From the NCBI GenBank assembly GCA_026184775.1, contig JANCYW010000005.1, positions 272,501 to 336,500 of the forward strand: DNA of 64,000 nt. Direction: 5' to 3'. Origin of the DNA: Cyanidium caldarium. Its lineage: Eukaryota > Rhodophyta > Bangiophyceae > Cyanidiales > Cyanidiaceae. The notes beneath the pieces were generated by a model. The model was not told the origin of the DNA and made no database searches. It saw nothing but the letters and a program-made list of their open reading frames with translations. A program made the position numbers and the translations under genes. This document shows positions 25,368-35,537 of this stretch, piece after piece; position 1 is the stretch's first letter; each line of letters opens with the position of its first letter.

Positions 25368-28300
25368 ATGTGGCGGGCGCCAGCCGATGGGCGCGAGTTG
25401 GGAGCAAGTGGGTCGCGCGTCGGTGGTGATGGTGGCGGTGATGGTGCGGTTGCGGGGTTGTTGGAGGGCGAGCGGGCGGCGGAGATGGCGGCCGTGATGC
25501 GGTCTTGGGGCGGCGACGCGCTGGAGGGCGGCGCGCTGGCCGAGGAGGAGGACAGCGACGAGTTGGGCGACTGCGAGTCTGGGCACGACGACGGCTTCGA
25601 GTCGGTGATTCGCGTGCGAACGGCGGCGCGCCTGTTGGCGGCGCAGCTGGACACGCTGGAGGACGACGCGCTGCTGCAGGCGTTTTGCGCGGCCATATGC
25701 GAGCTGTTCGGCGACGGCATCCACAACGAGTACATCCAGGCCATTTTGGAGGCGAACGTGGTGCCGAAGATTGTTCGCATTTTGGAGCCGCTGCTAGACG
25801 GTTGCAATGAGGAGGAGGAGGAGGAGGACGCAGAGGAGCCGACGAGTGCCAGCGGCGCCCGGGGCGCCGAGCGTCAAAACTCGTTCTCGTTTTTCAAGGC
25901 GACCGGTCTGGTAGGCAAACTGGACAGCTTGCGGGCGGCGGCGCGGGAGACGCGCAACCGCCACGAGCGCCCGCGCGCTCCCGGCAAGCGAGCGGCACCG
26001 GCGGCAGCGTCCAGCTCGCGCCCGGGCCGTCCACTGTCGACGGCGCTGCAAGCGGCGGCCCTGCAAGTCATCGGCAATATCGCCTGCGGCGATGACCGCC
26101 AGACGCAGGTCATCATCGACTGTCCGAACGCGTTGCGCATCCTCAGGGTGCTGCTGGCGTCGCCGGAGCGCAGCATTCGCAAAGAGTGCTGCTGGATCGT
26201 GTCCAACATCACCGAGTCGGCACATCAGGTGGGCGACGTGGTGGACGCGGGCATTTTATCGCCCATCGTCGCGCTGCTTGGTCTGAACGACGGCGCCTGC
26301 TGCGAGGACGCCGCGTGGGTGATGTACAACGTGAGCGCGTGCGAGGACGCGCACTTCACGCAGGAGCTGGTGCGGTGCGGTGCGGTGTCGGTGCTCAGCG
26401 GGCACCTGATGTCCACGCGTGAGCTGGACGTGGCGTGGAAGGGGTGCTCGACGCTGAGCGCGGTGGCGTTGCGCGCCCTGTGCAACATGATGAACACCCT
26501 GCCGGAGGTGGTGCGGCCGCAGTTGGCGGCGGCGTACGGCGTGGAGCGGTTAGATCGGCTGGCGTTTGCGCACAGCTATGAGCTGACCGACGGGGCGCTG
26601 CAGCTCGCAGCCAGCGGCCTGCTGAGCGCACACTACGGGGTGCGTTCGTGCCGGGCCAATGTCGACACCCGGCAGCCGTGTCTGCTGTGCGAGATGGGCG
26701 CGCAGGAGAGCGTGTCTGGGGGCGAGGGCGCGGCGGCCGCCGAGTGTCCGCACCACACGCGAGAGACGGAGGCGACGGTGAGCGTCGACGACGCATACGA
26801 TCGCGCGAGGGACACCACGGGGACGGGAGTGTGCCCTCCAAAGAAGACGACCGGCCCGACCATCACCTTCCCGCCGCCGCTGAGCGACGTGTGCCAGGCG
26901 GCGCGCGACTCGGCACCCGCAGCGTGTGCGTTTTGCGACGGCGAACTGCCGCCGTACGACGCGCAGGCGGATGATTATGTGGGCGGCGGTCGCCAGGAGC
27001 ATTTGGCGGCGCTGTTGGCGCGAGCTGTCCGCCTGGGCCACCAGCGATGCCTGCAGAGCCTGATCGATCGGCGCATGCAGTGGTCGGACCGGCAGGTGAT
27101 CGCGGAACCGCTCATCCCGGAGGGCGGTTTTGGTAGCGTTGCACCCTGGGAGGAGACGGCGTCGCCGACGACGCGGCAGCGTCTGCCCGGCGCTCGGGAT
27201 ATCCCCGAGCCGGCGCTGTCCGGCAAGGACGATGCCGTGAGCGCGGCGGGATCGGCAGCGGAGGCGACGCTGGCGCCTGCCACGCAGCAGACGGCAGGCG
27301 CGCGGCCGTCGCCGCCGTGCAAGTCGGTGCTGATGTTGGCGGCGGAGTTGGGGCGCGCGTCGTGCCTGGTGACGCTGCTGGGCCGGCTGCGGCCGGTGCT
27401 GGGCGAGAGCGCCGGCCATCGGCATCGGGTGTCGCTGATGGCGGTGGCGGCCTACAAGGGCCACACCGCGGCGGTGCGGGTGCTGCTGCAGTACGGCGAG
27501 CTGGAGAACGGCGACGGCGCGGACGTGAACCACCTGGACGCGAGTGCGTGTGTCCAGAGCCGGTGCGAGACGTGTGGCGAGGGTCTGTCGGTGCTGCACT
27601 TGGCGGCGGCCGGCGGCAACGCGGATGTGTGTGCGCTGCTGGTGCGGCAGTGCGGCATGGATGTGAATGCGGTGGACGGCAAGGAGCAGCGCCCGCTGAG
27701 TTTCGCGGCGTGCTACGGCTGGAGCGACACCTGCCGGATGTTGCTGGAATTGGGCGCGGACGTTGCGGCGGCCGATTGTCGCGGCATGACCGCGCTGCAT
27801 CTGGCGTGCTTTTACGGCTACGAAAATGTGGTGCGAGTGCTGCTGGAGCACGCGCGCCGCGCGGATGCCGCCGCTGCGGAGCGGGACGGAGAGGACGAAG
27901 AGGACGGTGGAGCTGAAGATAATGGTGGCCGCCGGCCATGGCCTCGTCGCCGGCTGCTGCAACGCCTGGTGAATGCGCGCTCCAGCGGCAACACCACCCC
28001 GGTGCATTACGCCATCCAGGGTCGCGCGGTACACTGCGTATCGCTGTTGCTGGCGGCGGGCTGCGAGGTGCGCGACCCGGACCCGCAAACGGGCATGCGG
28101 AACCCGTTACTGGTGCTGGCGGCGGAGGCCGGCAACCTGGACATTGTGCAGCGCTTGCTGCAAGTGCGGGCGCCGGTGAACTGCACCGCCAGCATTAAGG
28201 TGGTGATTGCACGCGACCGCGGCAGCGCCCTGGACGAGCACGGCCGCGCCGACACCATCGAGCTGGTGGATCAGTTCACCCCGCTGCACATCGCCGCCTG

Positions 28301-31300
28301 GAAGGGCAATTTGCAACTGGCGGAGCTGCTGCTGCAGCAGCAGCAGCAGCAGCACGGTGCTGAGGTGAACCGTCGCAGCCCGAACGGCTGGTCGGCGCTG
28401 GATTTTGCGGTGCTCGGCGGCCACGAGCAGCTCACGCGCCTGCTCCTGTCACGGGGCGCCGTGGTGGATCGTGCGCCCAAGCCGCTGCCGACGAGCGCAA
28501 CGGCGGCGGCGGTCGGCGACGGTGGCACGACTGCCGCCCGGACGCTGGTGCAACACGCGGCGATCATGCAGAACAAGGAGATTGTGCGGCTGCTGGTGGA
28601 GCGCCTACGCCATCAGGAGGACGACGAGCACGGCGAGACGTTTGTGGATGCCGTCGGGCGCCCAGAGCCGAGTGCGACGACGAGCAGCGACACCGCCAGC
28701 GCGGATGTGGGCGATACTGCCGCCGAGGCGCCGCTACACTTTGGCACACCGCCCGACGGGAGCGACGGGCCGGCGCTGGAGCCACCGGGCGGCGGTCTGG
28801 CGAGCGCTGCGTCCTCGCCGCGCAAGCGCAAGGAGACCGATCGGGAGCAGCAGCGGCATCGCGATGCCCGACGCCGCGAAGCCGAGGCCACCGAGGCGCG
28901 CGAACGTCTGCTGGAGGCGATCCATGCGCGCTCCGTCCCGCGCCTCTGCGAGGCCATCTCGCACGGCAACAAGGTGGTGTTGCAGCTGGCGGCGGGCTAC
29001 GTCAAGTCGAGCGCGCCGCGCCTGACCGACTCAGAGGTGAGTCTGAGCGCGGAGGTGGAGCGGGCCCGGCGGGTGTTGTCGGCGCTGCAGTCGCAGCAGC
29101 TGCGTGCGGCGGCGGATCGAGAGCGCGAGGCGCACGAGGCGCGTCGTCGGGCGGTGCAGCAGCAACTGCAAGAGGCGATCGAGGCGTTTTGTGGGGCTGG
29201 TGACCCGAAAGTGTTCGACAAGGCGCTGCGCAAGGCGGGCAAGGTGGATGTGGACGAGTCGGACGCCACGTTGCAGCGCATTCGCGATTTGCGGGCGTTG
29301 CTGGCGGATCTGCAAAACAAGGTGCGGGCGCTCGAGGCGTCGATGAAGCGTGTGCAGGGCCGGGAGCCGGAGCGCGCCCACGTCGAGGAGATTCGGGCGC
29401 ACGTGGCGGCCTGCGAAGCGGCCATTGCGGCGTTGGTGAGGGCCGGCGCGTCCGCCGGCGCTTTCCAGCCGATTGTGAGGGCGCGCGAGACGCTGACGAT
29501 GGCCGACAGCACGGCCGCAGAGATCGACGAGCAGTGCGCGATGCTGGAGCGGCGTCGCGCCGATGAGCAGGCCATGGCGGCAGAGTTGCGCGCCTCCATC
29601 GCGGCGCTGGAGGCGAGTTTGCGTGAACACGGTCAGGCGAGCGGGCGCACCGACTGTCTGACGCGGGTGGAGCGGGCGCTGGAGGAGACGGCGCGGCAAG
29701 TGTGCGCACAGCTGACCATCGCCGAGTTGCGTGCCGACTGCGAAACGCTGCTGGAGACGGTGCGCCGCTCGTTCGCCAAGGCGGTGCGCGCCGAGCGCAA
29801 GCGTCTGCGGCAGGCGTGTGCGCAGGGCGACGCGGCGGACATCGAGGCGGCGATGGCGGCGGCGCAAGCGCTGCAGGTGCGCGCGCTGGAGGCGGACATC
29901 CAATCGGCGGCGGCGACGCGCGACCGGCTGCGCGAACAGACCGCGGCGCTGGCCGAGTGGAGTGCGCTGCAGGCGCGGCGCGAGGCGCTCACCACCGCCG
30001 AATTGCACGCCCTGCGCGAGCAGCTGGAGAAACTGGGCCTGGTGGAGGAGGCCGAGCAGGCGCGTCTGTTGGGCGAGCAGTTGGCCCGCGAGGATCGCAC
30101 GCGGCACTTGCTGGAGGCGGCGATTGACGAGGCGGTCAAAGCGCGGGAGCGTTCGGAGGCGGAGACGGCCGACGGTGGCGATGGCGCCGCCGCCTTTATA
30201 CGCTTCGGCGACGCCGAGGTGGCGCTGTGCAAGCGACTGCGCGACCTGGCGGAGCGAGCACGCCGTTTCGAAGCGCTGGCCGATCGGGTGCAGCGCGCGG
30301 AAGACGAGTTGCGGCAGCTGGCGCACGTTGCGGAATGCGCGCTGCGGGCGACGATGCCGACGACGGCGGGCGCTGAAGACGAAGGCGCCGCGGCTGCTGC
30401 TGCCGCCGCGAGCGGGCCGGGCTGGGAAGAGGCTGCAGCGGCGACGACGACGACGGCGGCGGCGGCACCCGAATCTGGCGCCGAGCGCGCATGGGTGCAA
30501 GCGGCACAGCAGCGCGTGACTGCGCAGATCGATCAGCTGCAACACGACCTGGAGCAGTTGCGGGCGGCGGCGACGCGTTACGGCGAGTGTTTCGGTGCGC
30601 CGGCCACAGCAGCCAAGACGGCCGACCGAGCGACATCGGCTACGGCGCCGTCCGCGTTGCTCGTCGCGGCCGGCACCCGCATCGACGAGCTGGTGGAGCG
30701 GAAAGCGCGTCTGGAGGAGCGCTATCGGGAGCTGGAGCGGCAGCGCCAGGACATGGCCGCGATGGAGCACATGACGCAGCGGCGCAGCAGCGGCAGCGAT
30801 GCGGCCGATGCCGCAGAGGGCGGTCATCATCGGCGCGAACTGAGCGATGCCGTACGCAGCAGCCGCGCCGACGGCGCTCACCAGACGGCCGCGGCTGCCA
30901 CCGCAACATCGTCATCGTCGTCGTCGTCGTCGCCGCATCGGGCAGTCGGCAGCACTGCTACCGCGACGAAAACGGCGACTGCCACACCGTCGGCTCCGTC
31001 GCCGGAGCGCCGACGCCGCACGCCCACCGATGCCAACAGGGCGTCGGCGAGCAAACCGGCCGAGGCCGCCGCCAAGCCGAAACCGGAGGGCCGCAAAAAG
31101 GGCACTGAACGCGCTACCACCACCGCCGCCACCGCCAAACGGAGCCATGCCAAGGGCGCCATCAGCACCGGCGACGCGTCTTTGGGCGTCAAAGACACCA
31201 GCACCGCCGCCGCTGCAGGCACGCCGGGGGCAACACCCACCAAGAAGACGCCCGACGAGCCGGAGGCGACGCTGGCCGGCGATATGCGCACCGTCACCAC

Positions 31301-32540
31301 CGACACCGACTCGTCGTGCGCACACTACTACGTCTGGTGCCGCGGCAACGTGGTGTACTGCGGCAAGTGCGGTGATATTCGCATCTCGCGCAACCAAAAC
31401 TGGTTGGAGCGCGTCAAGCGCCGCACGCAGCGCCGCAAGGAGCGCCTCACCGACGGGCAACTGAGCGCGGTGGAAGAGTACCTGGCGACCCGCAAGAAAA
31501 AGGGCAGCAACCAGCAGCAGAGCGGAGCGGCGGCGATGGCGCCGACTACGACGTCCGCTGCCGCCGGCGGGCGACCGGGCGAGCACGAGGCGGTGCACCG
31601 CACGGCGTCGGACGAGACCATGGCGCCGTCCGGGCGCCGGACACATTCGCGAGAGCCGGATATGCGCGCCGCGGGCCAGCCGTTTTATCCGCTGCAGCGG
31701 GAACCGGAGGGCAACCTGTGGGGGCAGCGGGCGCCGCAACCGACGGGCGCCTACGCCATGCCGACGCCTCTGCGCAACGGGCCTGGAATGGCGTTCGCCG
31801 CGGTCGGTGACGTGCCGGCTGCGGGCATGCCCGGTCTGGAGCCGAGCACGCCCGGCCGCACCGCCTCGCCGTTTGTGGACGCCACCCCGTCGCCGGGCAG
31901 CGTGAGCGGGGGCGAGCGCTCCGGCATCACGCATCTGTCGCTGGGCGGCCGGCTGGGAATGCCGGCGACGGCGACAGCGGGCGTGCCCAACGTGCCGCTG
32001 GCGTTTGCCCACGCGGCGGGCGCTTTCGCGCCACCGTCACAACCGCAACCGACGCTGCCGCTGAATGCGTTGGCGCCTTCGTCGTCGGTGCCGCAGACGA
32101 GCGCAATGCTGGCCGGGTCGCGTCTCGGCACGCCCTTCGATGGTCGGCCGTTCGCGCCCGAACTGGCGCCCGGTGTACCGCCGCTGGCAGTGTCCGGCGG
32201 CAAGGGCCATTCCGGCCCGCCGCTGGGGGTCGCGGCCGGCGACGCGTTCCTCTTCGGAGCGCCGTCGGCGTTGACGCGTTCCCCGGTGGCGGCCGCCGCC
32301 GCCGCCGCCGCCGCCGCAGGACCATCGCCGCCGGCGCCCGAGGCGTTTCAGGACGTGGATTTCGCCAACGAGAACTTCGGTTTCGATATCGACGCCATCG
32401 TGGACGAGCCGCGCAGTCACAACAGCACCCGCCGCGGCGACGGCAATGACGGCCATGGCCGCTCGGGCCGTGCCTCGCGCCAGCGCAGCAACAGCACCGC
32501 TACCAATGCGCGTCGCCATTCCCACTACTCCATCTTTTAA
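25368..32540 (+). CDS. Giant ARM-repeat, ankyrin-repeat, coiled-coil protein with a C-terminal Cys cluster
   Basis: I do not recognise this 2390-residue protein as a known family. Residues ~70-400 form armadillo repeats of importin-alpha type; two carry the W...N pattern that binds nuclear signals in importin-alpha (ECCWIVSNITES and EDAAWVMYNVSA). Residues ~650-1080 hold eight or nine ankyrin repeats (for example GLSVLHLAAAGGNADVCALL, MTALHLACFYGYENVVRVLL, TPLHIAAWKGNLQLAELLL). Residues ~1150-1830 are a long Ala/Arg/Glu coiled coil. Near residue 1985 a Cys cluster C-x-H-x4-C-x6-C-x2-C (CAHYYVWCRGNVVYCGKCG) is followed by a very basic stretch. The last ~350 residues are Pro/Gly/Ala-rich and probably disordered, ending in an acidic patch (DVDFANENFGFDIDAIVD) and a basic tail. 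The start is the first ATG; one 39 codons later is equally possible. Scaffold or transport roles can be imagined but not shown. Confidence 0.85.
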   Translation: MWRAPADGRELGASGSRVGGDGGGDGAVAGLLEGERAAEMAAVMRSWGGDALEGGALAEEEDSDELGDCESGHDDGFESVIRVRTAARLLAAQLDTLEDDALLQAFCAAICELFGDGIHNEYIQAILEANVVPKIVRILEPLLDGCNEEEEEEDAEEPTSASGARGAERQNSFSFFKATGLVGKLDSLRAAARETRNRHERPRAPGKRAAPAAASSSRPGRPLSTALQAAALQVIGNIACGDDRQTQVIIDCPNALRILRVLLASPERSIRKECCWIVSNITESAHQVGDVVDAGILSPIVALLGLNDGACCEDAAWVMYNVSACEDAHFTQELVRCGAVSVLSGHLMSTRELDVAWKGCSTLSAVALRALCNMMNTLPEVVRPQLAAAYGVERLDRLAFAHSYELTDGALQLAASGLLSAHYGVRSCRANVDTRQPCLLCEMGAQESVSGGEGAAAAECPHHTRETEATVSVDDAYDRARDTTGTGVCPPKKTTGPTITFPPPLSDVCQAARDSAPAACAFCDGELPPYDAQADDYVGGGRQEHLAALLARAVRLGHQRCLQSLIDRRMQWSDRQVIAEPLIPEGGFGSVAPWEETASPTTRQRLPGARDIPEPALSGKDDAVSAAGSAAEATLAPATQQTAGARPSPPCKSVLMLAAELGRASCLVTLLGRLRPVLGESAGHRHRVSLMAVAAYKGHTAAVRVLLQYGELENGDGADVNHLDASACVQSRCETCGEGLSVLHLAAAGGNADVCALLVRQCGMDVNAVDGKEQRPLSFAACYGWSDTCRMLLELGADVAAADCRGMTALHLACFYGYENVVRVLLEHARRADAAAAERDGEDEEDGGAEDNGGRRPWPRRRLLQRLVNARSSGNTTPVHYAIQGRAVHCVSLLLAAGCEVRDPDPQTGMRNPLLVLAAEAGNLDIVQRLLQVRAPVNCTASIKVVIARDRGSALDEHGRADTIELVDQFTPLHIAAWKGNLQLAELLLQQQQQQHGAEVNRRSPNGWSALDFAVLGGHEQLTRLLLSRGAVVDRAPKPLPTSATAAAVGDGGTTAARTLVQHAAIMQNKEIVRLLVERLRHQEDDEHGETFVDAVGRPEPSATTSSDTASADVGDTAAEAPLHFGTPPDGSDGPALEPPGGGLASAASSPRKRKETDREQQRHRDARRREAEATEARERLLEAIHARSVPRLCEAISHGNKVVLQLAAGYVKSSAPRLTDSEVSLSAEVERARRVLSALQSQQLRAAADREREAHEARRRAVQQQLQEAIEAFCGAGDPKVFDKALRKAGKVDVDESDATLQRIRDLRALLADLQNKVRALEASMKRVQGREPERAHVEEIRAHVAACEAAIAALVRAGASAGAFQPIVRARETLTMADSTAAEIDEQCAMLERRRADEQAMAAELRASIAALEASLREHGQASGRTDCLTRVERALEETARQVCAQLTIAELRADCETLLETVRRSFAKAVRAERKRLRQACAQGDAADIEAAMAAAQALQVRALEADIQSAAATRDRLREQTAALAEWSALQARREALTTAELHALREQLEKLGLVEEAEQARLLGEQLAREDRTRHLLEAAIDEAVKARERSEAETADGGDGAAAFIRFGDAEVALCKRLRDLAERARRFEALADRVQRAEDELRQLAHVAECALRATMPTTAGAEDEGAAAAAAAASGPGWEEAAAATTTTAAAAPESGAERAWVQAAQQRVTAQIDQLQHDLEQLRAAATRYGECFGAPATAAKTADRATSATAPSALLVAAGTRIDELVERKARLEERYRELERQRQDMAAMEHMTQRRSSGSDAADAAEGGHHRRELSDAVRSSRADGAHQTAAAATATSSSSSSSSPHRAVGSTATATKTATATPSAPSPERRRRTPTDANRASASKPAEAAAKPKPEGRKKGTERATTTAATAKRSHAKGAISTGDASLGVKDTSTAAAAGTPGATPTKKTPDEPEATLAGDMRTVTTDTDSSCAHYYVWCRGNVVYCGKCGDIRISRNQNWLERVKRRTQRRKERLTDGQLSAVEEYLATRKKKGSNQQQSGAAAMAPTTTSAAAGGRPGEHEAVHRTASDETMAPSGRRTHSREPDMRAAGQPFYPLQREPEGNLWGQRAPQPTGAYAMPTPLRNGPGMAFAAVGDVPAAGMPGLEPSTPGRTASPFVDATPSPGSVSGGERSGITHLSLGGRLGMPATATAGVPNVPLAFAHAAGAFAPPSQPQPTLPLNALAPSSSVPQTSAMLAGSRLGTPFDGRPFAPELAPGVPPLAVSGGKGHSGPPLGVAAGDAFLFGAPSALTRSPVAAAAAAAAAAGPSPPAPEAFQDVDFANENFGFDIDAIVDEPRSHNSTRRGDGNDGHGRSGRASRQRSNSTATNARRHSHYSIF

Positions 32541-32665
32541 CGTCGACAGACGTGCCCGGGAATCGAACACCCACGCACCCGCACATTCACCGTCGATGCC
32601 CGTTTCGGTGTGGTGAATGGGGTCGGGGGTGGGTATAGGGGCATGCCGCAAGGCACACACGCACT

Positions 32666-34405
32666 CTAAACACGCACCCGATCGATGCCCATCGAGCACC
32701 GTCCATCACCTGCACACACCTCCGTCACCTCCGCATCGGGGAGGATGTGCGCTTGGCCGCTGCCGGACACGACGCGCCCGATGCGCCACGCCGGCCACCC
32801 GCCATCCTGCTGCTGCAGCGCCCGACAATATCGCTCGGCGACGGCCGCGCTGGACAGTCCGTCGGCTGCGGACGGTCCGAAGGCGATCAACAGGCCGCCG
32901 CTGGTCTCCGACGAGCGACCTTGGCGCAGACCGAACAGGCGCCCGCCATCCAGCGCCGCATCCGCCGACGACATGCCCGCGATGACCGGCAGGCGGTCGA
33001 TCTGCAGGTCGACCGCGGCTCGCTGATGCTGTGCAAGGTTGCGCGCGTGCCCCAGCAGACCGAAACCGGTCACGTCGGTGGCGGCGTGCGCCGGCCCCAG
33101 CGAATGCATCAGGCGGGCGGCGATGGCGTTTAGGCGTGCCATGCTCGCCGCGGCCACGTCGTACGCGTGACACACCTGCTGCGGCGTGATGACCGCGTCG
33201 ACGGGCGCATAGCGCAGACGGGCCTTGCGACCGCGTTTGACAAGCGCCGCCGGGTCACCGGATGCGGGCGTCAGAGAAGGAATGCCGGCGTGGGATGATG
33301 CAGCGGCAACGCCGGCTGTCTCCGGCACCTCCTCCGCATGTCCGTTGCCATCGCTCGTCGGATTCCCGTCACCTTGCAGGCGCGCCATACACGCTCCGAA
33401 ATGTGCGTCCTCCATCTCGCCCAGCCACTGATACAAATTCACCGCCACCTGCGTGCCCAGCGGTTTGGTCAGCACCAGCGTGTCGCCGGGCACCGCGCCG
33501 TCCGGGAAGACGACCTCGTCGCCGCGCACCACGCACTCGGCCACGCCGCCGATCAGCGGCCACGGATTCAAGGTGGTCTGGCCGCCGGTCACCGCCGTGC
33601 CCGCCTGGTGACACGCGTCCATAAAACCGGCCATCATCGACTGCGCTACGGCGCCGCGCAGTTCGTCGGATGGAATGTCGCGCGCCGCGCACAACAACAT
33701 CAACACCGTGTCCGGCGGTCGGGCCAGGCCCAGGGCGTACGCGTCCGACAGCACGTTGGCGGCGGCGATGCGGCCCATACGGTACGGGTCCTCGATGAGC
33801 GGAAAGAAGAAATCGGTGGTGCTCAGCAGATACACCTGGGACGGGTCGTGGCGGGCGACGGGTGCGCCGTCCGTCGCCGCGGGCGCCAGCACCCGCACGA
33901 TGGAGGCGTCCATCCCGACGCCCAGCTCCACCGGCGAGGCGCGATCGTCCGGCGGCCGCCACGCGCGCGCCAGTCCGCCCGAACCCGCCAGACCGTCAGC
34001 GCCATGTCGTCGCACCCGCTGCATGGCGCCCATCCAATGGAGCAGCTCGTGCTGCGGCACCTTGCAGCCGCAGCCTTTCAGCGCGCTGTACCTCGTCAGG
34101 CGGAAGCGCGGCACTAGATGATGACTCCGTGGATCCGCTTGCGGGAAGGAGGCAGTGTGCGCCAACACGCGCTCGAGCCACGCCTGCGCCCGGCGCTGCA
34201 CGTAGTCGTCGGCCCGCAGGCGCGGCGCATCGGCCTCCGTCCAAGGCGCCGAAAGCGCGCTGGTGCCTACACCACCGGGCGCCACTGGAGGCGGAAACAA
34301 GGCGCGCAGAGCCGCATCGTCCGCCGGGTCGAACTCGGACGCGCGATCGAGTAACGTGGGCACGTGTGCGTCATCGGGAGTGCCCTCGAACGGGTTGTTC
34401 TCCAT
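32666..34405 (-). CDS. SELD: Selenophosphate synthetase (selenide, water dikinase)
   Basis: The enzyme makes selenophosphate from selenide and ATP for selenocysteine synthesis. The 579-residue protein has the catalytic loop [13 protein letters not shown] near residue 110, with Cys (TGC) where some homologues have selenocysteine. [28 protein letters not shown]-type sequence (seen here as [19 protein letters not shown]), [38 protein letters not shown] and [13 protein letters not shown] follow in order. It is longer than the usual ~390 residues because of a ~100-residue N-terminal extension and a polar insertion after the second third. The N-terminus ([12 protein letters not shown]) is acidic, so the enzyme is cytosolic. 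It implies that the organism uses selenocysteine or selenouridine. It is divergent from UBE2C. Confidence 0.95.
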   Translation of the reverse strand: [579 protein letters not shown]

Positions 34406-34836
34406 GCGGGGAGCGACGCGAAAAGAGAGGCTGTGGGTGCAACAGCGGAGGGGCCGCGGTTCAAGTTGGAAATCGTCACACACCAGCAGAAGAGTCGACC
34501 GGGCCGTGCTACCCGCCGGACTCCCCTGTCGGCTACCCAGCGCGCGGGTGCGGGTGCAAGCGGCTGCGTTCTCGCACACACACACACACACACACGCATC
34601 GCGTGATGATCGCTTCCCCGAGACGGTTACGAACGGAACCTCACCTGCGCGATCCACGCACCGTTGGGAAGCGCTCGCGCCCCCCGCCCGTCCTACGAAC
34701 CGTTTCGCGCTTGGCGGCCGATTTCGGTGGCTTTTCGCGGTCTCTCTCGGGGGTGGGCGCTGCCGCCGTGGTGCGTCGCGCGCTTGTCCGAATCGGGACT
34801 GTACAGAGAGCGCCTTCCCGACTGCATCGATAAACC
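34406..34836. other. Divergent promoter between SELD and UBE2C with a CA repeat
   Basis: A 431-base spacer carrying both promoters and a (CA)n run at 34575-34595. No gene is supported. Confidence 0.55.
34575..34595 (+). repeat. (CA)n microsatellite
   Basis: About ten CA units in the SELD/UBE2C divergent promoter. Confidence 0.9.
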
Positions 34837-35484
34837 ATGTCCGCACCGAGCGCGTCCACATCCAGTGCTGCAGGTCGATCGGTTGGCACCTCGGTGACCA
34901 AACGGCTGCAGTCGGAGCTGATGGCGCTCATGCTGGAGGGCGCGCCGGGGGTTTCGGCGTTTCCGGCGGGGGAGGACCTGTTGACGTGGCGCGGCACCAT
35001 CTGCGGGTCGGAGGACACGGTTTATGCGGGTATGCGGTTTCAGTTGACGCTGCGGTTTTCGACGGATTACCCGTACGCGCCGCCGCAGGTGCAGTTTGCC
35101 ACGCGCTGCTTCCACCCGAACGTGGACTACGCCTCGGGCGCGATATGTCTGGACATTTTGAAAGAGCAGTGGAGTTCAACGTACACCGTGCGCACCATAC
35201 TGCTGAGTGTGCAGTCGTTGCTGGGCGAGCCGAACAACGACAGCCCGCTGAATGGGCATGCGGCCAGTCTGTGGGACGCCGACGCCGACGAGTATCGGCG
35301 GGTGTGTGTGTCCAAGTACGAGGAGGCCACCGGCGAGAAAGTGGGCGCCGCGGCGGCAGCGACGACGATGGCGGCGCCCTGTCTCAAGGTCGAAGCGACG
35401 CCTCCAACGGATGCGGCGGCGGACGATGCCGCGCATGCCACGCCGCGGCGCGAGAGTCCCACGGCTGCCGCCCGAGCGCCGTGA
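34837..35484 (+). CDS. UBE2C: Ubiquitin-conjugating enzyme E2 C (APC/C partner)
   Basis: UBE2C starts ubiquitin chains on substrates of the anaphase-promoting complex, driving exit from mitosis. The match to human UBE2C is close: SVTKRLQSELMALMLEG, VSAFPAGEDLLTWRGTI, YPYAPPQVQF, CFHPNV, GAICLDILKEQWSS with the active-site Cys, and VRTILLSVQSLLGEPNNDSPLN. The N-terminal ~20 residues are Ser/Ala-rich, as in the animal enzyme. A C-terminal tail of ~50 residues (Ala/Thr/Asp) is extra and looks disordered. Confidence 0.95.
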   Translation: MSAPSASTSSAAGRSVGTSVTKRLQSELMALMLEGAPGVSAFPAGEDLLTWRGTICGSEDTVYAGMRFQLTLRFSTDYPYAPPQVQFATRCFHPNVDYASGAICLDILKEQWSSTYTVRTILLSVQSLLGEPNNDSPLNGHAASLWDADADEYRRVCVSKYEEATGEKVGAAAAATTMAAPCLKVEATPPTDAAADDAAHATPRRESPTAAARAP

Positions 35485-35537
35485 AGAGGCGCAGGAAGAC
35501 AGGGAGCGCATGTTGTCGCTGGTGCCGGGCGCTGCCG

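Noticed and set aside
32541-32600. A tRNA-like T arm on the minus strand after the giant gene (TTCGATT)
   Set aside because: The flanking bases do not form a five-pair T stem and no matching acceptor, anticodon or D arm can be drawn.
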